DNA of 64,000 bases from Flavobacterium saccharophilum (GTDB taxonomy: Bacteria; Bacteroidota; Bacteroidia; Flavobacteriales; Flavobacteriaceae), in NCBI RefSeq assembly GCF_900142735.1, contig NZ_FRBY01000004.1, positions 1 to 64,000 of the forward strand, written 5' to 3'. Shown here one piece after another: positions 26,071 through 35,850 of this stretch. The translations under genes and the position numbers were made by a program. The notes under the pieces are model-generated. The model saw only the letters and a program-made list of their open reading frames with translations. It was not told the DNA's origin and ran no database searches. Within the stretch, counting starts at the first letter, position 1. Every line of letters begins with the position of its first letter.

Positions 26071-27693
26071 ATGAAAAATATACTTAAAAAAATAAAATTC
26101 TTGCCAGTAGTCTTCTTACTCTTTGCAAGTTGTGAAGACCTCGACCTGGCACCTGAAAATCAATTTACGGACTCTAACTATTGGACAAGTGTAGACAAGG
26201 CGCAGACTTTTTTAAACACCGCTTATTCGCAAATGCAAAATAGTCAGAACTTCTTTTATAATGAAGCATTATCTGATAATGCATACAATGGAAGAGGAGA
26301 TAATGCAGGAGCAGCCTCTATTGGAGCGGGAATTTACGATCCATCCTCAGCAAGAGTAAAAAAAGAGTGGAACGATCGATATTCTGGAATCAAAACCTGT
26401 AATCTGATCCTGGAAAATATTGGACGTGTGCCAAATGCTAATCCGGCAATAATCGCCAGAATGACTGCCGAAGCACGTTTTTTAAGAGCGTTTCAGCATT
26501 TTCAGTTAACTACATGGTATGGAGACATTCCGCTTCTTAAAAAAGATCCTTCTCTTGAAGAAGCATCTACAGTAAGCAGAACTCCACATGCAGAAGTGAT
26601 TCAGTTTGTACTGGACGAATTAAATGCTATAATTCCACAATTGCCAAAAAATACTCAATTAGCTGCTGCTGAAAGAGGTAAAATTACTGTTGGAGCTGCA
26701 GCTGCCTTAAAAGCAAGAGTTCTTTTGTATGAAAGCAGATGGGAAGAAGTGGCTCAGGTAACAGAGCAGTTTATTGCAGGTACTTATGGACAATACAGCT
26801 TATTTGGTTCATATGAGGGATTGTTTCAAACGCAAAATGAATACAGCAGCGAAGATATCCTGAGCTTGCAATATGTACCAATTGATAGAATGTGGGGAGA
26901 ATTTTTTGATATGGCACCAATATCTGCGGGAGCAAGATTAAACGCGTTGGCTCCAACTCAGGAATTAGTGGACAGTTATATCATGACAAATGGAAAAAGA
27001 ATTAATGAAGCAGGTTCTGGCTATGACGAAAACAATCCATATGTAAACAGAGATCCAAGACTTACAGGAACAGTAGTGTATGATCAATACAACTGGAAAG
27101 AGGCAGATGGAACTTCTCATATTATTTATATCAAACCAGGCACATCACCAGGAAATGCTACAGATGAATTTGTTCAGGGATCATCTGCAACACCTACTGG
27201 TTATTATACACGCAAGTATTATGATGTACAGCATATTACATCTTTAAATTCTGGTTTAAACCTAATGCTTTTCCGTTATGCTGATATTTTACTAATGCAT
27301 GCAGAAGCTAAAAATGAATTGAATCAAATGAATAGCTCAGTTTGGGATCAAACGATTAAAGCTTTAAGAACCCGCGCAGGATTTACAGATGGTGCAGCAT
27401 TAGCCTATAACGGTTCATTAGGGCAAACTGGACTTCGCGAAGTGATAAGAAACGAACGTCGTACAGAGTTTGGAATGGAAGGTCTGAGAATATTTGATAT
27501 TAGAAGATGGAAAACAGCAGAAGTAGTATTAAACGGTTATGCACACGGTGCTAAATTTGGAGTGTCTTCTGTTGATAACGGGTATTTAAGAGTCAACTTA
27601 AGAACTTTTGATCCTGATAAACATTATTTATGGCCAATACCAAGAGACGAACGCTTGATTAATCCAAATTTAACCCAAAATCCAAACTGGTAA
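26071..27693 (+). CDS. SusD-like glycan-binding lipoprotein
   Basis: 540 aa. A lipoprotein signal (FLLFASCEDLDL, Cys near residue 21), TPR-like helices and the SusD C-terminal features (RYADILLMHAEAKNEL, IRNERRTEFGMEGLRIFDIRRW). It caps the SusC barrel at the cell surface and binds the incoming oligosaccharide. Lies 11 bp after susC, cotranscribed. Confidence 0.95.
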   Translation: MKNILKKIKFLPVVFLLFASCEDLDLAPENQFTDSNYWTSVDKAQTFLNTAYSQMQNSQNFFYNEALSDNAYNGRGDNAGAASIGAGIYDPSSARVKKEWNDRYSGIKTCNLILENIGRVPNANPAIIARMTAEARFLRAFQHFQLTTWYGDIPLLKKDPSLEEASTVSRTPHAEVIQFVLDELNAIIPQLPKNTQLAAAERGKITVGAAAALKARVLLYESRWEEVAQVTEQFIAGTYGQYSLFGSYEGLFQTQNEYSSEDILSLQYVPIDRMWGEFFDMAPISAGARLNALAPTQELVDSYIMTNGKRINEAGSGYDENNPYVNRDPRLTGTVVYDQYNWKEADGTSHIIYIKPGTSPGNATDEFVQGSSATPTGYYTRKYYDVQHITSLNSGLNLMLFRYADILLMHAEAKNELNQMNSSVWDQTIKALRTRAGFTDGAALAYNGSLGQTGLREVIRNERRTEFGMEGLRIFDIRRWKTAEVVLNGYAHGAKFGVSSVDNGYLRVNLRTFDPDKHYLWPIPRDERLINPNLTQNPNW

Positions 27694-27721
27694 AATAAAA
27701 TCAACCTAAAAAAATAATAAT

Positions 27722-28846
27722 ATGAAAAATATATATTCAAAACTATTAATAGTTATTTGCGCAGTATTTCTTGTAAGCTGTGACAACGACGAAACAATGA
27801 GCCACACAAATGTAAGTGCGGTTAATGCTCTTTATTCACCAGCTGACAATAAATTTTTTGATCTTGGCGCACAAAGTTCTGCTATTTTTGAGTGGGAAGC
27901 TGCAAAGGCAGAAGATAACGGAGCAGTACTTTACGATGTAGTTTTTGATCGTGAAAGCGGCGATTTCTCTAAACCGGTTTACACAATTCCATCAGATGGA
28001 AAAGGATTTCAAAACAAATTGAACATTTCTTTTACTGAGCTGAACAAAATTGCTGAAATGGCTGGAATTCAATCTGAAAGTATTGGAAAATTAAAATGGA
28101 CAGTGTATTCTACTAAAGGATTAAATGTTCAAAAATCTACAGTATCAGGTATTATCGAAGTTCAAAGACCAGGCGGTTTCCCAACTCCGGACCAGTTGTT
28201 TATTACAGGTACTGCTTCTGAAAACGGAGAAACTGTTGCAGATGCGCAGGCTTTCAAAAAAACTGGCGCTACTTCATTTGAAATTTACACAAAACTAAAA
28301 GCAGGTAGCTACAAATTTATAACTAGAAAAAATGGAACACCTGAAGTATTTTATATCAGCGAAGATAAGTTAAAACAAGATGGAGCTACAACGTATGCCG
28401 GAGATAGTAAAGTCTATAAAATAAAAGTTGATTTCAGCGATGGTTCTACGACTATGACTGAAATTAAAAAGATTGAATTGTGGTTCCCGCCACTTAGTTC
28501 TTATTTATTTGAATATACGTATTCTGGTGGAGGTATTTGGAAAGCGGCTAACAAGCACATTGATTTCAAAGTAGAATCATGGGGTAAAGATGAGCGTTAC
28601 AAATTTAAATTTACAGTTGTAAACGGTGAAACAACATCTGAAGAATGGTATGGCAGCATAAATGGAGACAACAACAGACCAGATGCAAGCACAGCAGCTT
28701 CTTATTGGTATATGGTTCCTGTAACAAACGATTTCTGGAACAACTGTTTCAAATTTGCTACTGCAATAGATAACAGCAATGTAAATGCAGAAATTAATTT
28801 TAGCGCAGCTGCAACGGCATATACACACAGTTTTACAATTTTATAA
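27722..28846 (+). CDS. SusE/SusF-like surface glycan-binding lipoprotein
   Basis: 374 aa with a lipobox (FLVSCDND). The N-terminal Ig-like SusE domain (about 30-150, SAIFEWEAAKAEDNGAVLYDVVFD) is followed by one or two beta-sandwich modules rich in Trp and Tyr, likely carbohydrate-binding. Third in the operon, 28 bp after susD; a stem-loop follows. Sequence divergence in this family is high, so the assignment leans partly on position. Confidence 0.8.
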   Translation: MKNIYSKLLIVICAVFLVSCDNDETMSHTNVSAVNALYSPADNKFFDLGAQSSAIFEWEAAKAEDNGAVLYDVVFDRESGDFSKPVYTIPSDGKGFQNKLNISFTELNKIAEMAGIQSESIGKLKWTVYSTKGLNVQKSTVSGIIEVQRPGGFPTPDQLFITGTASENGETVADAQAFKKTGATSFEIYTKLKAGSYKFITRKNGTPEVFYISEDKLKQDGATTYAGDSKVYKIKVDFSDGSTTMTEIKKIELWFPPLSSYLFEYTYSGGGIWKAANKHIDFKVESWGKDERYKFKFTVVNGETTSEEWYGSINGDNNRPDASTAASYWYMVPVTNDFWNNCFKFATAIDNSNVNAEINFSAAATAYTHSFTIL

Positions 28847-28855
28847 ATAACTCCG

Positions 28856-28890
28856 ACGTCTCTCAGGGATTGTCTTTGAGAGACGTTTTT
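28856..28890 (+). terminator. Intercistronic hairpin between susE/F-like and GH76 genes
   Basis: A 10-bp stem ACGTCTCTCA / TGAGAGACGT (28856-28865, 28877-28886) followed by five T. It looks like a terminator inside the operon, so it may be partial or protect the upstream mRNA. Confidence 0.6.
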
Positions 28891-28903
28891 AAATAATAAT
28901 AGT

Positions 28904-30085
28904 ATGAAAAGATTTTTTTCAAAAAGTTATAGTATCCTGTTTTTAGCGATTGCCGGATTGGGGTTGTTAACTGCATCTTGTGATGATGATCCAATTCCGT
29001 TACGTGATCCTAATGGGGTTGTTGCTCCTGAATTTGAATATACCTGGGCAAAAACAGCAGATTCCTTACAGCTTGCTACTACAAATACTTATTTAGGCTC
29101 TAACGGAACTTATATACAGAATAATACAGGAAACAGCACTTTCAATTATTGGCCTAATGCTCACGTACTGGATGTTCTTGTTGATGGATATTTAAGAACT
29201 GGTAATGAAAGCTATATTCCTAAAATGAAAGCTTTGCTACAAGGAATTAAAGTAAAAAACGGAAACACGTATAATAACGTTTTTAACGACGATATGCTTT
29301 GGCTTGCTAACTCAAGTCTTCGTGCCTATGATGCAACAAAAGATGCAGAATATAAAGAAGTTGCTGATTTTTTATGGGAAAGAATAAAATTAAGCTGGAG
29401 CGATGTTTTTGGCGGTGGTATCACCTGGAAACAAGATACTCCAATGCAAAAAAATGCAGTTTCTAATGGTCCTGCAGTAATTCTTGCCATGAGATTGTAT
29501 GAAATTGATAAGGATCCTCAAGATTTAGAATGGGCTAAGAAAATTTATACATGGCAAAAAAATAATCTTGTAGATCCTGTAACAGGACTTGTTTGGGATA
29601 ACATTTCAGAAACTAATGGTGTAATTACCACTAATAAAGACTGGGTATTTACCTATAATATGGGAACCTGGATTGGTGCTGGATTAAGATTGTATAAAGC
29701 AACAAATGATCAGACTTATCTTGATGATGCAGTTAAATCAGGAAGATCCGTTTTAACAAGCCCTAAATTAGTTTCAGAAGGTATTTTAAAAGATGAAGGC
29801 CAGGGAGATGGTGGTTTGTTTAAAGGCATCCTGGTAAGATATTTTACTGAGTTGACACAACATCCAACTATCAATGCGACTGATAAAGATAAATTTGCTG
29901 ATTTTATGAAGTTTAACGCTGAAACGTTCTATAAAAAAGGAATTTTAAGACCAGCTATGCTTTCAGGAAATAATTGGAAAGTGGCTCCTGCCGCTGGTGC
30001 AAATGTAGATCTTACCACTCAATTAAGCGGCGTAATGCTTATCGAAGCTGCAGCTAAGCTTGATAAAGATGGATATTTTGATTAA
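28904..30085 (+). CDS. GH76 endo-alpha-1,6-mannanase, lipoprotein
   Basis: 393 aa with a lipobox (LLTASCDDDP), hence outer-membrane anchored and probably surface exposed. The GH76 (alpha/alpha)6 barrel shows FNYWPNAHVLDVLVDGY, the catalytic Asp pair in VFNDDMLWLANSS, and GGGITWKQ. Family enzymes cut the alpha-1,6-mannan backbone of fungal mannan or related glycans. Its place right after SusE/F suits the initial surface endo-enzyme. A second GH76 gene starts at 63423 under the same operator. Confidence 0.88.
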   Translation: MKRFFSKSYSILFLAIAGLGLLTASCDDDPIPLRDPNGVVAPEFEYTWAKTADSLQLATTNTYLGSNGTYIQNNTGNSTFNYWPNAHVLDVLVDGYLRTGNESYIPKMKALLQGIKVKNGNTYNNVFNDDMLWLANSSLRAYDATKDAEYKEVADFLWERIKLSWSDVFGGGITWKQDTPMQKNAVSNGPAVILAMRLYEIDKDPQDLEWAKKIYTWQKNNLVDPVTGLVWDNISETNGVITTNKDWVFTYNMGTWIGAGLRLYKATNDQTYLDDAVKSGRSVLTSPKLVSEGILKDEGQGDGGLFKGILVRYFTELTQHPTINATDKDKFADFMKFNAETFYKKGILRPAMLSGNNWKVAPAAGANVDLTTQLSGVMLIEAAAKLDKDGYFD

Positions 30086-30116
30086 GTAAGTTTGTTTGTT
30101 TAGTAATTTTTGTAAC

Positions 30117-30147
30117 ACCTGAAGGACGTAAAAATCCTTCAGGTTTT
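30117..30147 (+). terminator. Intercistronic hairpin between GH76 and GH2 genes
   Basis: Stem ACCTGAAGGA / TCCTTCAGGT with an 8-nt loop and a short T run. No promoter box is clear between it and the GH2 gene, so partial termination or mRNA stabilisation is likely. Confidence 0.6.
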
Positions 30148-30226
30148 ATATTATTTTTTCTGATAGCCCTAATATAACAACAGATTTTTAGGATACTTCT
30201 AAGAATTCAAAAAACAAAATTTCATA

Positions 30227-32032
30227 ATGAAGAATAAATTAACCGTTATACTTTTTCTTTTTGTCGGATTTACATGTTTTGCACAATGGAAACCACAGGG
30301 AGATAAAATAAAAACCAAATGGGCAGAACAGGTAGACCCAAATCATACGTTACCTGAATATCCAAGACCTATAATGGAGAGGAATCAATGGAAAAATCTT
30401 AATGGTCTGTGGAATTATGCAATACAGCCAGTAGGCCAAACAGCACCAAAAGGATACGATGGAAAAATACTCGTTCCGTTTGCTGTTGAATCAAGCCTTT
30501 CCGGGGTAATGAAAACTGTCGGATCAGAAAAAGAACTCTGGTATGAAACCAATTTCACAATTGATAGTAATTGGAAAAATCATGATATTTTATTGCATTT
30601 TGGTGCAGTAGACTGGAAAACAGAAGTGTGGATCAATAATGTCAAAATTGGTACGCATACGGGTGGTTTTACTCCTTTTAGTTTTAATATAACACCATTT
30701 TTAAATGGTAAATCGCAAAAACTGGTTGTAAAAGTATGGGATCCAACAAGTGACGGAACACAGCCGCGAGGCAAACAAGTTAAAAATCCGGAATCGATTT
30801 GGTACACACCCGTTACAGGTATCTGGCAAACAGTTTGGTTAGAGCCCGTAAATAAAAAACACATCACCAATTTAAGAACAACACCGGATATTGATCGTAA
30901 TACCATTAGTATTAATGCAGAATTAGAAGGAAATACAGACGGAGATATCGTTGAGGTTACCGTATTGGATGGAACAAATGTAGTTGCTTCTGAAAAAGCG
31001 GTTGCGGGCCAAACTTTGGATATTGTCCTGAACAATCCAAAATTATGGTCGCCGGATAGTCCATTTTTATATGATGTTAAAGTGAAATTTAGCAGCAAAG
31101 GAAAAATAGTGGACGAAGTGAAAAGCTATTTTGCTATGCGTAAGATATCTTCTAAACGTGATGCCAATGGAATTGTAAGAATGCAGCTCAACAACAAAGA
31201 CTGTTTTCAGTTTGGACCTCTCGACCAGGGATGGTGGCCTGATGGCTTATACACTGCACCAACTGATGAAGCTTTAAAATACGACATAGTTCGAACGAAA
31301 GAACTAGGTTTTAATATGATTCGTAAACACGTAAAAGTAGAGCCAGCAAGATGGTATACACACTGTGATAAACTTGGAATTATGGTTTGGCAGGATATGC
31401 CAAGCGGTGATGAAGGCCCAATTTGGCAAATGCATAAATATTTTGAAGGTACTGAACTAAAAAGAACAGCCCAATCTGAAGAGACATACAAAAAAGAATG
31501 GCGCGAGATTATGGATAATTTATATTCTTATCCAAGTATTGTCGTTTGGGTTCCGTTTAATGAAGCCTGGGGACAATTCAAAACGGTTGAAATTACAGAA
31601 TGGACAAAAAATCACGATCCGAGCAGATTAGTCAATTCTTCAAGTGGAGGAAATCACTTTCAAACCGGAGATATTTTAGACATTCATCATTATCCGGGAC
31701 CGGAATTAAAATTATACGATGCCCGCAGAATTACTGTTTTAGGAGAATATGGCGGAATAGGTCTTCCGGTAACAGGTCATCTTTGGCAAACAGATAAAAA
31801 TTGGGGATATACACAGTTTAAAAATACCGACGAAACTACAGCGAAATATAAAGAATATGCTGATCAGTTAATTAAATTGGCTAAAGTAGGATTTTCGGCA
31901 GCTGTATATACGCAGACAACTGATGTTGAAGGAGAAGTAAACGGTTTTATGACATACGATCGTAAAGTAGATAAAATGAATTTTTCTGAAGTAAATAAAA
32001 TAAACCAAGAAGTAATTAATTCTATTAAATAA
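30227..32032 (+). CDS. GH2-family glycoside hydrolase, exported
   Basis: 601 aa with a signal peptide (about 1-20). Domains in order: sugar-binding jelly roll (about 45-205), Ig-like sandwich (about 205-310) and TIM barrel (about 310-600). The acid/base Glu is in VPFNEAWGQ and the likely nucleophile Glu in VLGEYGG. GH2 includes beta-galactosidases, beta-mannosidases and beta-glucuronidases; the short form and context do not settle which. It is a retaining exo-enzyme, probably periplasmic. Confidence 0.83.
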   Translation: MKNKLTVILFLFVGFTCFAQWKPQGDKIKTKWAEQVDPNHTLPEYPRPIMERNQWKNLNGLWNYAIQPVGQTAPKGYDGKILVPFAVESSLSGVMKTVGSEKELWYETNFTIDSNWKNHDILLHFGAVDWKTEVWINNVKIGTHTGGFTPFSFNITPFLNGKSQKLVVKVWDPTSDGTQPRGKQVKNPESIWYTPVTGIWQTVWLEPVNKKHITNLRTTPDIDRNTISINAELEGNTDGDIVEVTVLDGTNVVASEKAVAGQTLDIVLNNPKLWSPDSPFLYDVKVKFSSKGKIVDEVKSYFAMRKISSKRDANGIVRMQLNNKDCFQFGPLDQGWWPDGLYTAPTDEALKYDIVRTKELGFNMIRKHVKVEPARWYTHCDKLGIMVWQDMPSGDEGPIWQMHKYFEGTELKRTAQSEETYKKEWREIMDNLYSYPSIVVWVPFNEAWGQFKTVEITEWTKNHDPSRLVNSSSGGNHFQTGDILDIHHYPGPELKLYDARRITVLGEYGGIGLPVTGHLWQTDKNWGYTQFKNTDETTAKYKEYADQLIKLAKVGFSAAVYTQTTDVEGEVNGFMTYDRKVDKMNFSEVNKINQEVINSIK

Positions 32033-32147
32033 TTAAGTTTTATAATAGTACACCATTGTTGAAAGATTTTGTGTTATTAACCTTTATTGCTCTCTATGTA
32101 TTGAATATATAGGTAAACTAATCTTTTACAATTTTAAAATACACAAA

Positions 32148-33578
32148 ATGGAAAGAAGAAAATTTATCCAAAACACCGTTTTATTTAGCAGCTTGGCGCT
32201 TATAGATCCTATGGAAATAGTTGCTGGTACAAAAGCGATTAAAGAGTTCCCGATTGTGAGGGTTGCTAAAGACAAAAGAAATTTTGAGAGCGATTTTATA
32301 GAAAAAACAATCGCTGAGTTTCAAAAAAATGTAAAAGACAAAGAATTAGGATGGTTATTCAACAACTGTTTTCCAAATACCCTTGATACTACCGTAACCT
32401 ATTCACAAAAAAATGGGCGACCAGACACTTACGTTATAACGGGTGATATTGATGCCATGTGGTTAAGGGATAGTTCTGCTCAGGTTTGGCCTTATATGGC
32501 TTTCGCCGGAAAAGATTCAAAGTTAAAAAATCTTATTGCAGGTGTAATAAACAGGCAAACAGAATACATTTTGAAAGATCCGTATGCGAATGCATTTTAT
32601 AACGATCCAAATAAAAAAGGGGAGTGGACAACAGATCACACCGATATGAAACCAGGTGTTCACGAAAGAAAATACGAAATCGATTCGCTTTGCTACCCAA
32701 TCAGATTGGCATACAATTATTGGAAAAATACAGGAGATGTTGCTCCTTTTGATGAAAACTGGGTAAAAGCAATTAAAGCAACGCTTAAGGTTTTCAGAGA
32801 TCAACAACAAAAGAGTGGTAAGAATCCTTATACCTTTCAAAGAACAACACAATTCGCTACAGATACACGACCATTAAAAGGTTATGGATATCCGGTTAAA
32901 CCGGTTGGTCTTGTTTGTTCGGCTTTCAGGCCGAGTGATGACGCAACTGTTTTTTCTTTCCTGATTCCGTCGAACTTTTTTATTGTAGCCAGTATGAATC
33001 AGGCTGCAGAAATGTTGGAAACCATTAAAAAAGACAATGCAACTGCAAAAGAATTAAGAGATTTAGGAGCAGAGGTAGCAAAAGCTATTAAAGAACATGC
33101 CGTGGTTAAACACCCTAAATACGGAGATATTTTTGCATTTGAAGTGGATGGTTTTGGAGGTCATTTATTAATGGATGATTCTAATGTGCCGAGTTTGTTA
33201 AGTTTACCGTATTTAGATGCGATTGACGTTAATGATCCAACGTATCAAAATACCCGAAAATTTATTCTTTCAGAAGATAATCCGTTTTTCTTTAAAGGAA
33301 AAGCAGCCGAGGGAGTTGGCGGACCACACGTTGGTATGGATATGATTTGGCCTATGTCACTTGTCATGAGAGCGTATACCACTTCTGACCAAAATGAAAT
33401 AAAAGAATGTATCAGAATGCTGAAAGGTTCACATGGCGATACCGGTTTTATGCATGAATCTTTTCACAAAGATGATCCTAAAAATTTCACCAGATCCTGG
33501 TTTGCATGGACAAATACCTTGTTTGGAGAATTGTTGTGGGATACCTATAAAAAGAATCCAAAATTACTTGAGTTATAG
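32148..33578 (+). CDS. GH125 exo-alpha-1,6-mannosidase
   Basis: 476 aa with a Tat-like N-terminus (ERRKFIQNTVLFSS). The GH125 (DUF1237) hallmark ITGDIDAMWLRDSSAQVWPY is present, along with GHLLMDDSNVPSLLSLPYL and the C-terminal GSHGDTGFMHESFHKDD. These metal-independent enzymes remove alpha-1,6-linked mannose from the non-reducing end, completing the work of GH76. Lies 115 bp after the GH2 gene and 28 bp before the GH92 gene. Confidence 0.9.
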   Translation: MERRKFIQNTVLFSSLALIDPMEIVAGTKAIKEFPIVRVAKDKRNFESDFIEKTIAEFQKNVKDKELGWLFNNCFPNTLDTTVTYSQKNGRPDTYVITGDIDAMWLRDSSAQVWPYMAFAGKDSKLKNLIAGVINRQTEYILKDPYANAFYNDPNKKGEWTTDHTDMKPGVHERKYEIDSLCYPIRLAYNYWKNTGDVAPFDENWVKAIKATLKVFRDQQQKSGKNPYTFQRTTQFATDTRPLKGYGYPVKPVGLVCSAFRPSDDATVFSFLIPSNFFIVASMNQAAEMLETIKKDNATAKELRDLGAEVAKAIKEHAVVKHPKYGDIFAFEVDGFGGHLLMDDSNVPSLLSLPYLDAIDVNDPTYQNTRKFILSEDNPFFFKGKAAEGVGGPHVGMDMIWPMSLVMRAYTTSDQNEIKECIRMLKGSHGDTGFMHESFHKDDPKNFTRSWFAWTNTLFGELLWDTYKKNPKLLEL

Positions 33579-33606
33579 TTTTTAACCGATTTTAATTTTT
33601 TATAAA

Positions 33607-35787
33607 ATGATAAAATTTAACAAGAATATAGTTCTTGCGGCCCTATCTATGTCCATTTTTGGCTTTAATGCGGCAGCTCAGAAATCTGGTGGAGGTCTCT
33701 CAAAAGGAAAGTATACGGCATTGGTAAATCCGTTTATTGGAACCGCACCTTTACTGGACACTAAAATAATTGGTTACACACCGCCGGCAAATATGCGTGT
33801 CTGGGCAGGTTTGGTTTTTCCGGGATCTTCTGTTCCAAACGCAATGGTACAGTTAAGTCCGATGACAAAATACAGATCCGGTGCGGGCTACGAATATGAA
33901 GATACAGAAATTTTAGGTTTTACACATACCAACAAAGGCCATTGGAATTTGTGTCATATTCCGCTTTTACCAGTTTCGGATGGCGCTTCTTTTCCGTACA
34001 AATCATCATTTAGCCACGATCAGGAAAAAGCAAGTCCGGCATATTATGAAGTATATTTAAAAGATTATGATGTTCAGGTAAAACTGACTTCAACGCTTCG
34101 TTGCGGTGTACACGAATATACTTTTAAAAACAATAAAGGCAGAAAAGTGCTTTTTGATCTTGGTAAAGCAAACAATCGTGTAGACGACTGGCAAATTAAG
34201 ATGGAAGGCGCCAATGCAGTCAGTGGTTTTCAAAGAACGGGAGGCGAAAAAATATATTTTTATGCGACTTTGAGCAGTCCAATTGAAAAATTAGATACCA
34301 AGGATATCGCAAAAAGCGGCGGTTATACTTTAGTAAATATTAAAGACGGCGATACTAAACCCGTTACGGTTAAAATCGCACTGTCCTTTGTAAGCACAGA
34401 AAATGCAGCTGAAAATCTAAAAGCTGAGGTAGGAGACAAAACGCTGGCAAAAGTTTTTGATGAGGGAAGTACCAAGTGGGAAAACATGCTTTCTAAAATT
34501 CAGGTAAAAGGTGGAACAGAACAACAAAATGTTATGTTTTATAGCATGTTGTACAGATCATTTTTATGGCCTGCTTTACGAAGCGATGTAAACGGGCAAT
34601 TTATTGATGAAGCCGGTAAAGTACGCAAAGAAAATTACCACTATTACACACTGCCTTCCTTGTGGGATGATTACAGAAATAAACTAGTTCTGCTAAGTAT
34701 TTTTTCTCCGGATGTTACGGCTGATGTGATCAGTTCTATTATTAACGAAGGAGAAATAAAAGGTTTTATTCCGACATTCTTTCACGGAGATCACGCAGCC
34801 TCTTTTATTGCAGGATCTTATATGCGAGGAATCAGGAATTATGATGTTAAAAAAGCATATCAGTTATTATTGAACAACGCTTATAAAGAAGGCGGAACAA
34901 GACCTCATATTGCGGAATATATTGCTAAAGGTTATGTTCCGGAACAAGATATTAAAGATCCAAAAGTAGAAACAATAGCAAATGCCGCTGTTACTAAAAC
35001 CTTAGAATATGCTTATGACGATCACGCACTTTCGTTATTAGCCAAAGAGTTAAATGATACAGAGCATTATAATGATTTGGTAAAACGGTCTAAAAATTAT
35101 GCAAACGTTTTTGACAAATCAACCACTTTTATGAGAGGAAGATTGGCAGATGGTTCATGGATAACGCCTTTTAATCCTGAGTTTCCTTATTATGAATATA
35201 TGTACAGAGAAGCAAATGCATGGCAGCTATCCTTTTTTGTTCCTCATGATATGCCGGGCTTAGTGCAGCTTTATGGCGGGGCAAAACCTTTTGAGGCAAA
35301 ATTAGACGAGTTCTTTACAAAACCCTGGAATCCAAGTTATATCGCGTGGAATATCTCTGGTTTTATTGGACAATATTGCCACGGAAATCAGCCGGATCAT
35401 GAAGCACCGTTTTCTTATTATTTTGTAAACAAGCCTGAAAAATCGCAAAAAAGAATAGACGAAATTTTAGATACAATGTACGGAATTGGGCCAGAAAAAC
35501 TGGCTATGAGTGGTATGGATGATGCGGGTGAAATGTCCTCGTGGTATGTGTTTGGTGCATTAGGACTTTACCCGTTATCACCTGCCGATCCCGAGTATAT
35601 TGTCACTGTTCCTATTTTTAAAGAAGTAGCCTGGACAACTCCGGCAGGAAAAAAAGTAACGATAAAAAATCCTAACGGAAAAAGAGATTTAGAAGCCATT
35701 AAAGTAAACAACACTAAAATTGATGGTTATTTCATTTCGCACGATTTGTTTAAAAATGGTGGCGAAATACAAGTCATAACGAAGTAA
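33607..35787 (+). CDS. GH92 alpha-mannosidase, exported
   Basis: 726 aa with a signal peptide (about 1-24). It has an N-terminal beta-sandwich and an (alpha/alpha)6 domain. The calcium/catalytic stretch SGMDDAGEMSSWYVFGALGLYPLSP matches the GH92 signature GNDDxGxMSSWY with Met for Asn and Glu for Gln. FTHTNKGHWNLCHIPLLP replaces the more usual THLSG-containing segment. GH92 enzymes are Ca-dependent exo-alpha-mannosidases with different linkage preferences. The substitutions near the active site may mean a less common specificity. Confidence 0.88.
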   Translation: MIKFNKNIVLAALSMSIFGFNAAAQKSGGGLSKGKYTALVNPFIGTAPLLDTKIIGYTPPANMRVWAGLVFPGSSVPNAMVQLSPMTKYRSGAGYEYEDTEILGFTHTNKGHWNLCHIPLLPVSDGASFPYKSSFSHDQEKASPAYYEVYLKDYDVQVKLTSTLRCGVHEYTFKNNKGRKVLFDLGKANNRVDDWQIKMEGANAVSGFQRTGGEKIYFYATLSSPIEKLDTKDIAKSGGYTLVNIKDGDTKPVTVKIALSFVSTENAAENLKAEVGDKTLAKVFDEGSTKWENMLSKIQVKGGTEQQNVMFYSMLYRSFLWPALRSDVNGQFIDEAGKVRKENYHYYTLPSLWDDYRNKLVLLSIFSPDVTADVISSIINEGEIKGFIPTFFHGDHAASFIAGSYMRGIRNYDVKKAYQLLLNNAYKEGGTRPHIAEYIAKGYVPEQDIKDPKVETIANAAVTKTLEYAYDDHALSLLAKELNDTEHYNDLVKRSKNYANVFDKSTTFMRGRLADGSWITPFNPEFPYYEYMYREANAWQLSFFVPHDMPGLVQLYGGAKPFEAKLDEFFTKPWNPSYIAWNISGFIGQYCHGNQPDHEAPFSYYFVNKPEKSQKRIDEILDTMYGIGPEKLAMSGMDDAGEMSSWYVFGALGLYPLSPADPEYIVTVPIFKEVAWTTPAGKKVTIKNPNGKRDLEAIKVNNTKIDGYFISHDLFKNGGEIQVITK

Positions 35788-35801
35788 TAGATATAGTAAT
35801 A

Positions 35802-35834
35802 AAATAACGTCCCATTTTTCGTGGGACGTTATTT
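35802..35834 (+). terminator. Intercistronic hairpin between GH92 and GH97 genes
   Basis: A perfect 13-bp stem AAATAACGTCCCA / TGGGACGTTATTT (35802-35814, 35822-35834). Few T follow. It is the third hairpin placed between genes of this operon. Confidence 0.6.
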
Positions 35835-35850
35835 ATATAAAAATGTTTTC

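Noticed and set aside
35100..35116. CAAACGTTTTTG as a further LacI operator
   Set aside because: It lies inside the GH92 coding sequence, lacks the TA flanks of the core and has no promoter box beside it.
35821..35850. GTG start for the GH97 gene
   Set aside because: It lies within the right arm of a hairpin, and the resulting N-terminus delays the signal peptide. The ATG at 35851 gives a normal signal peptide.
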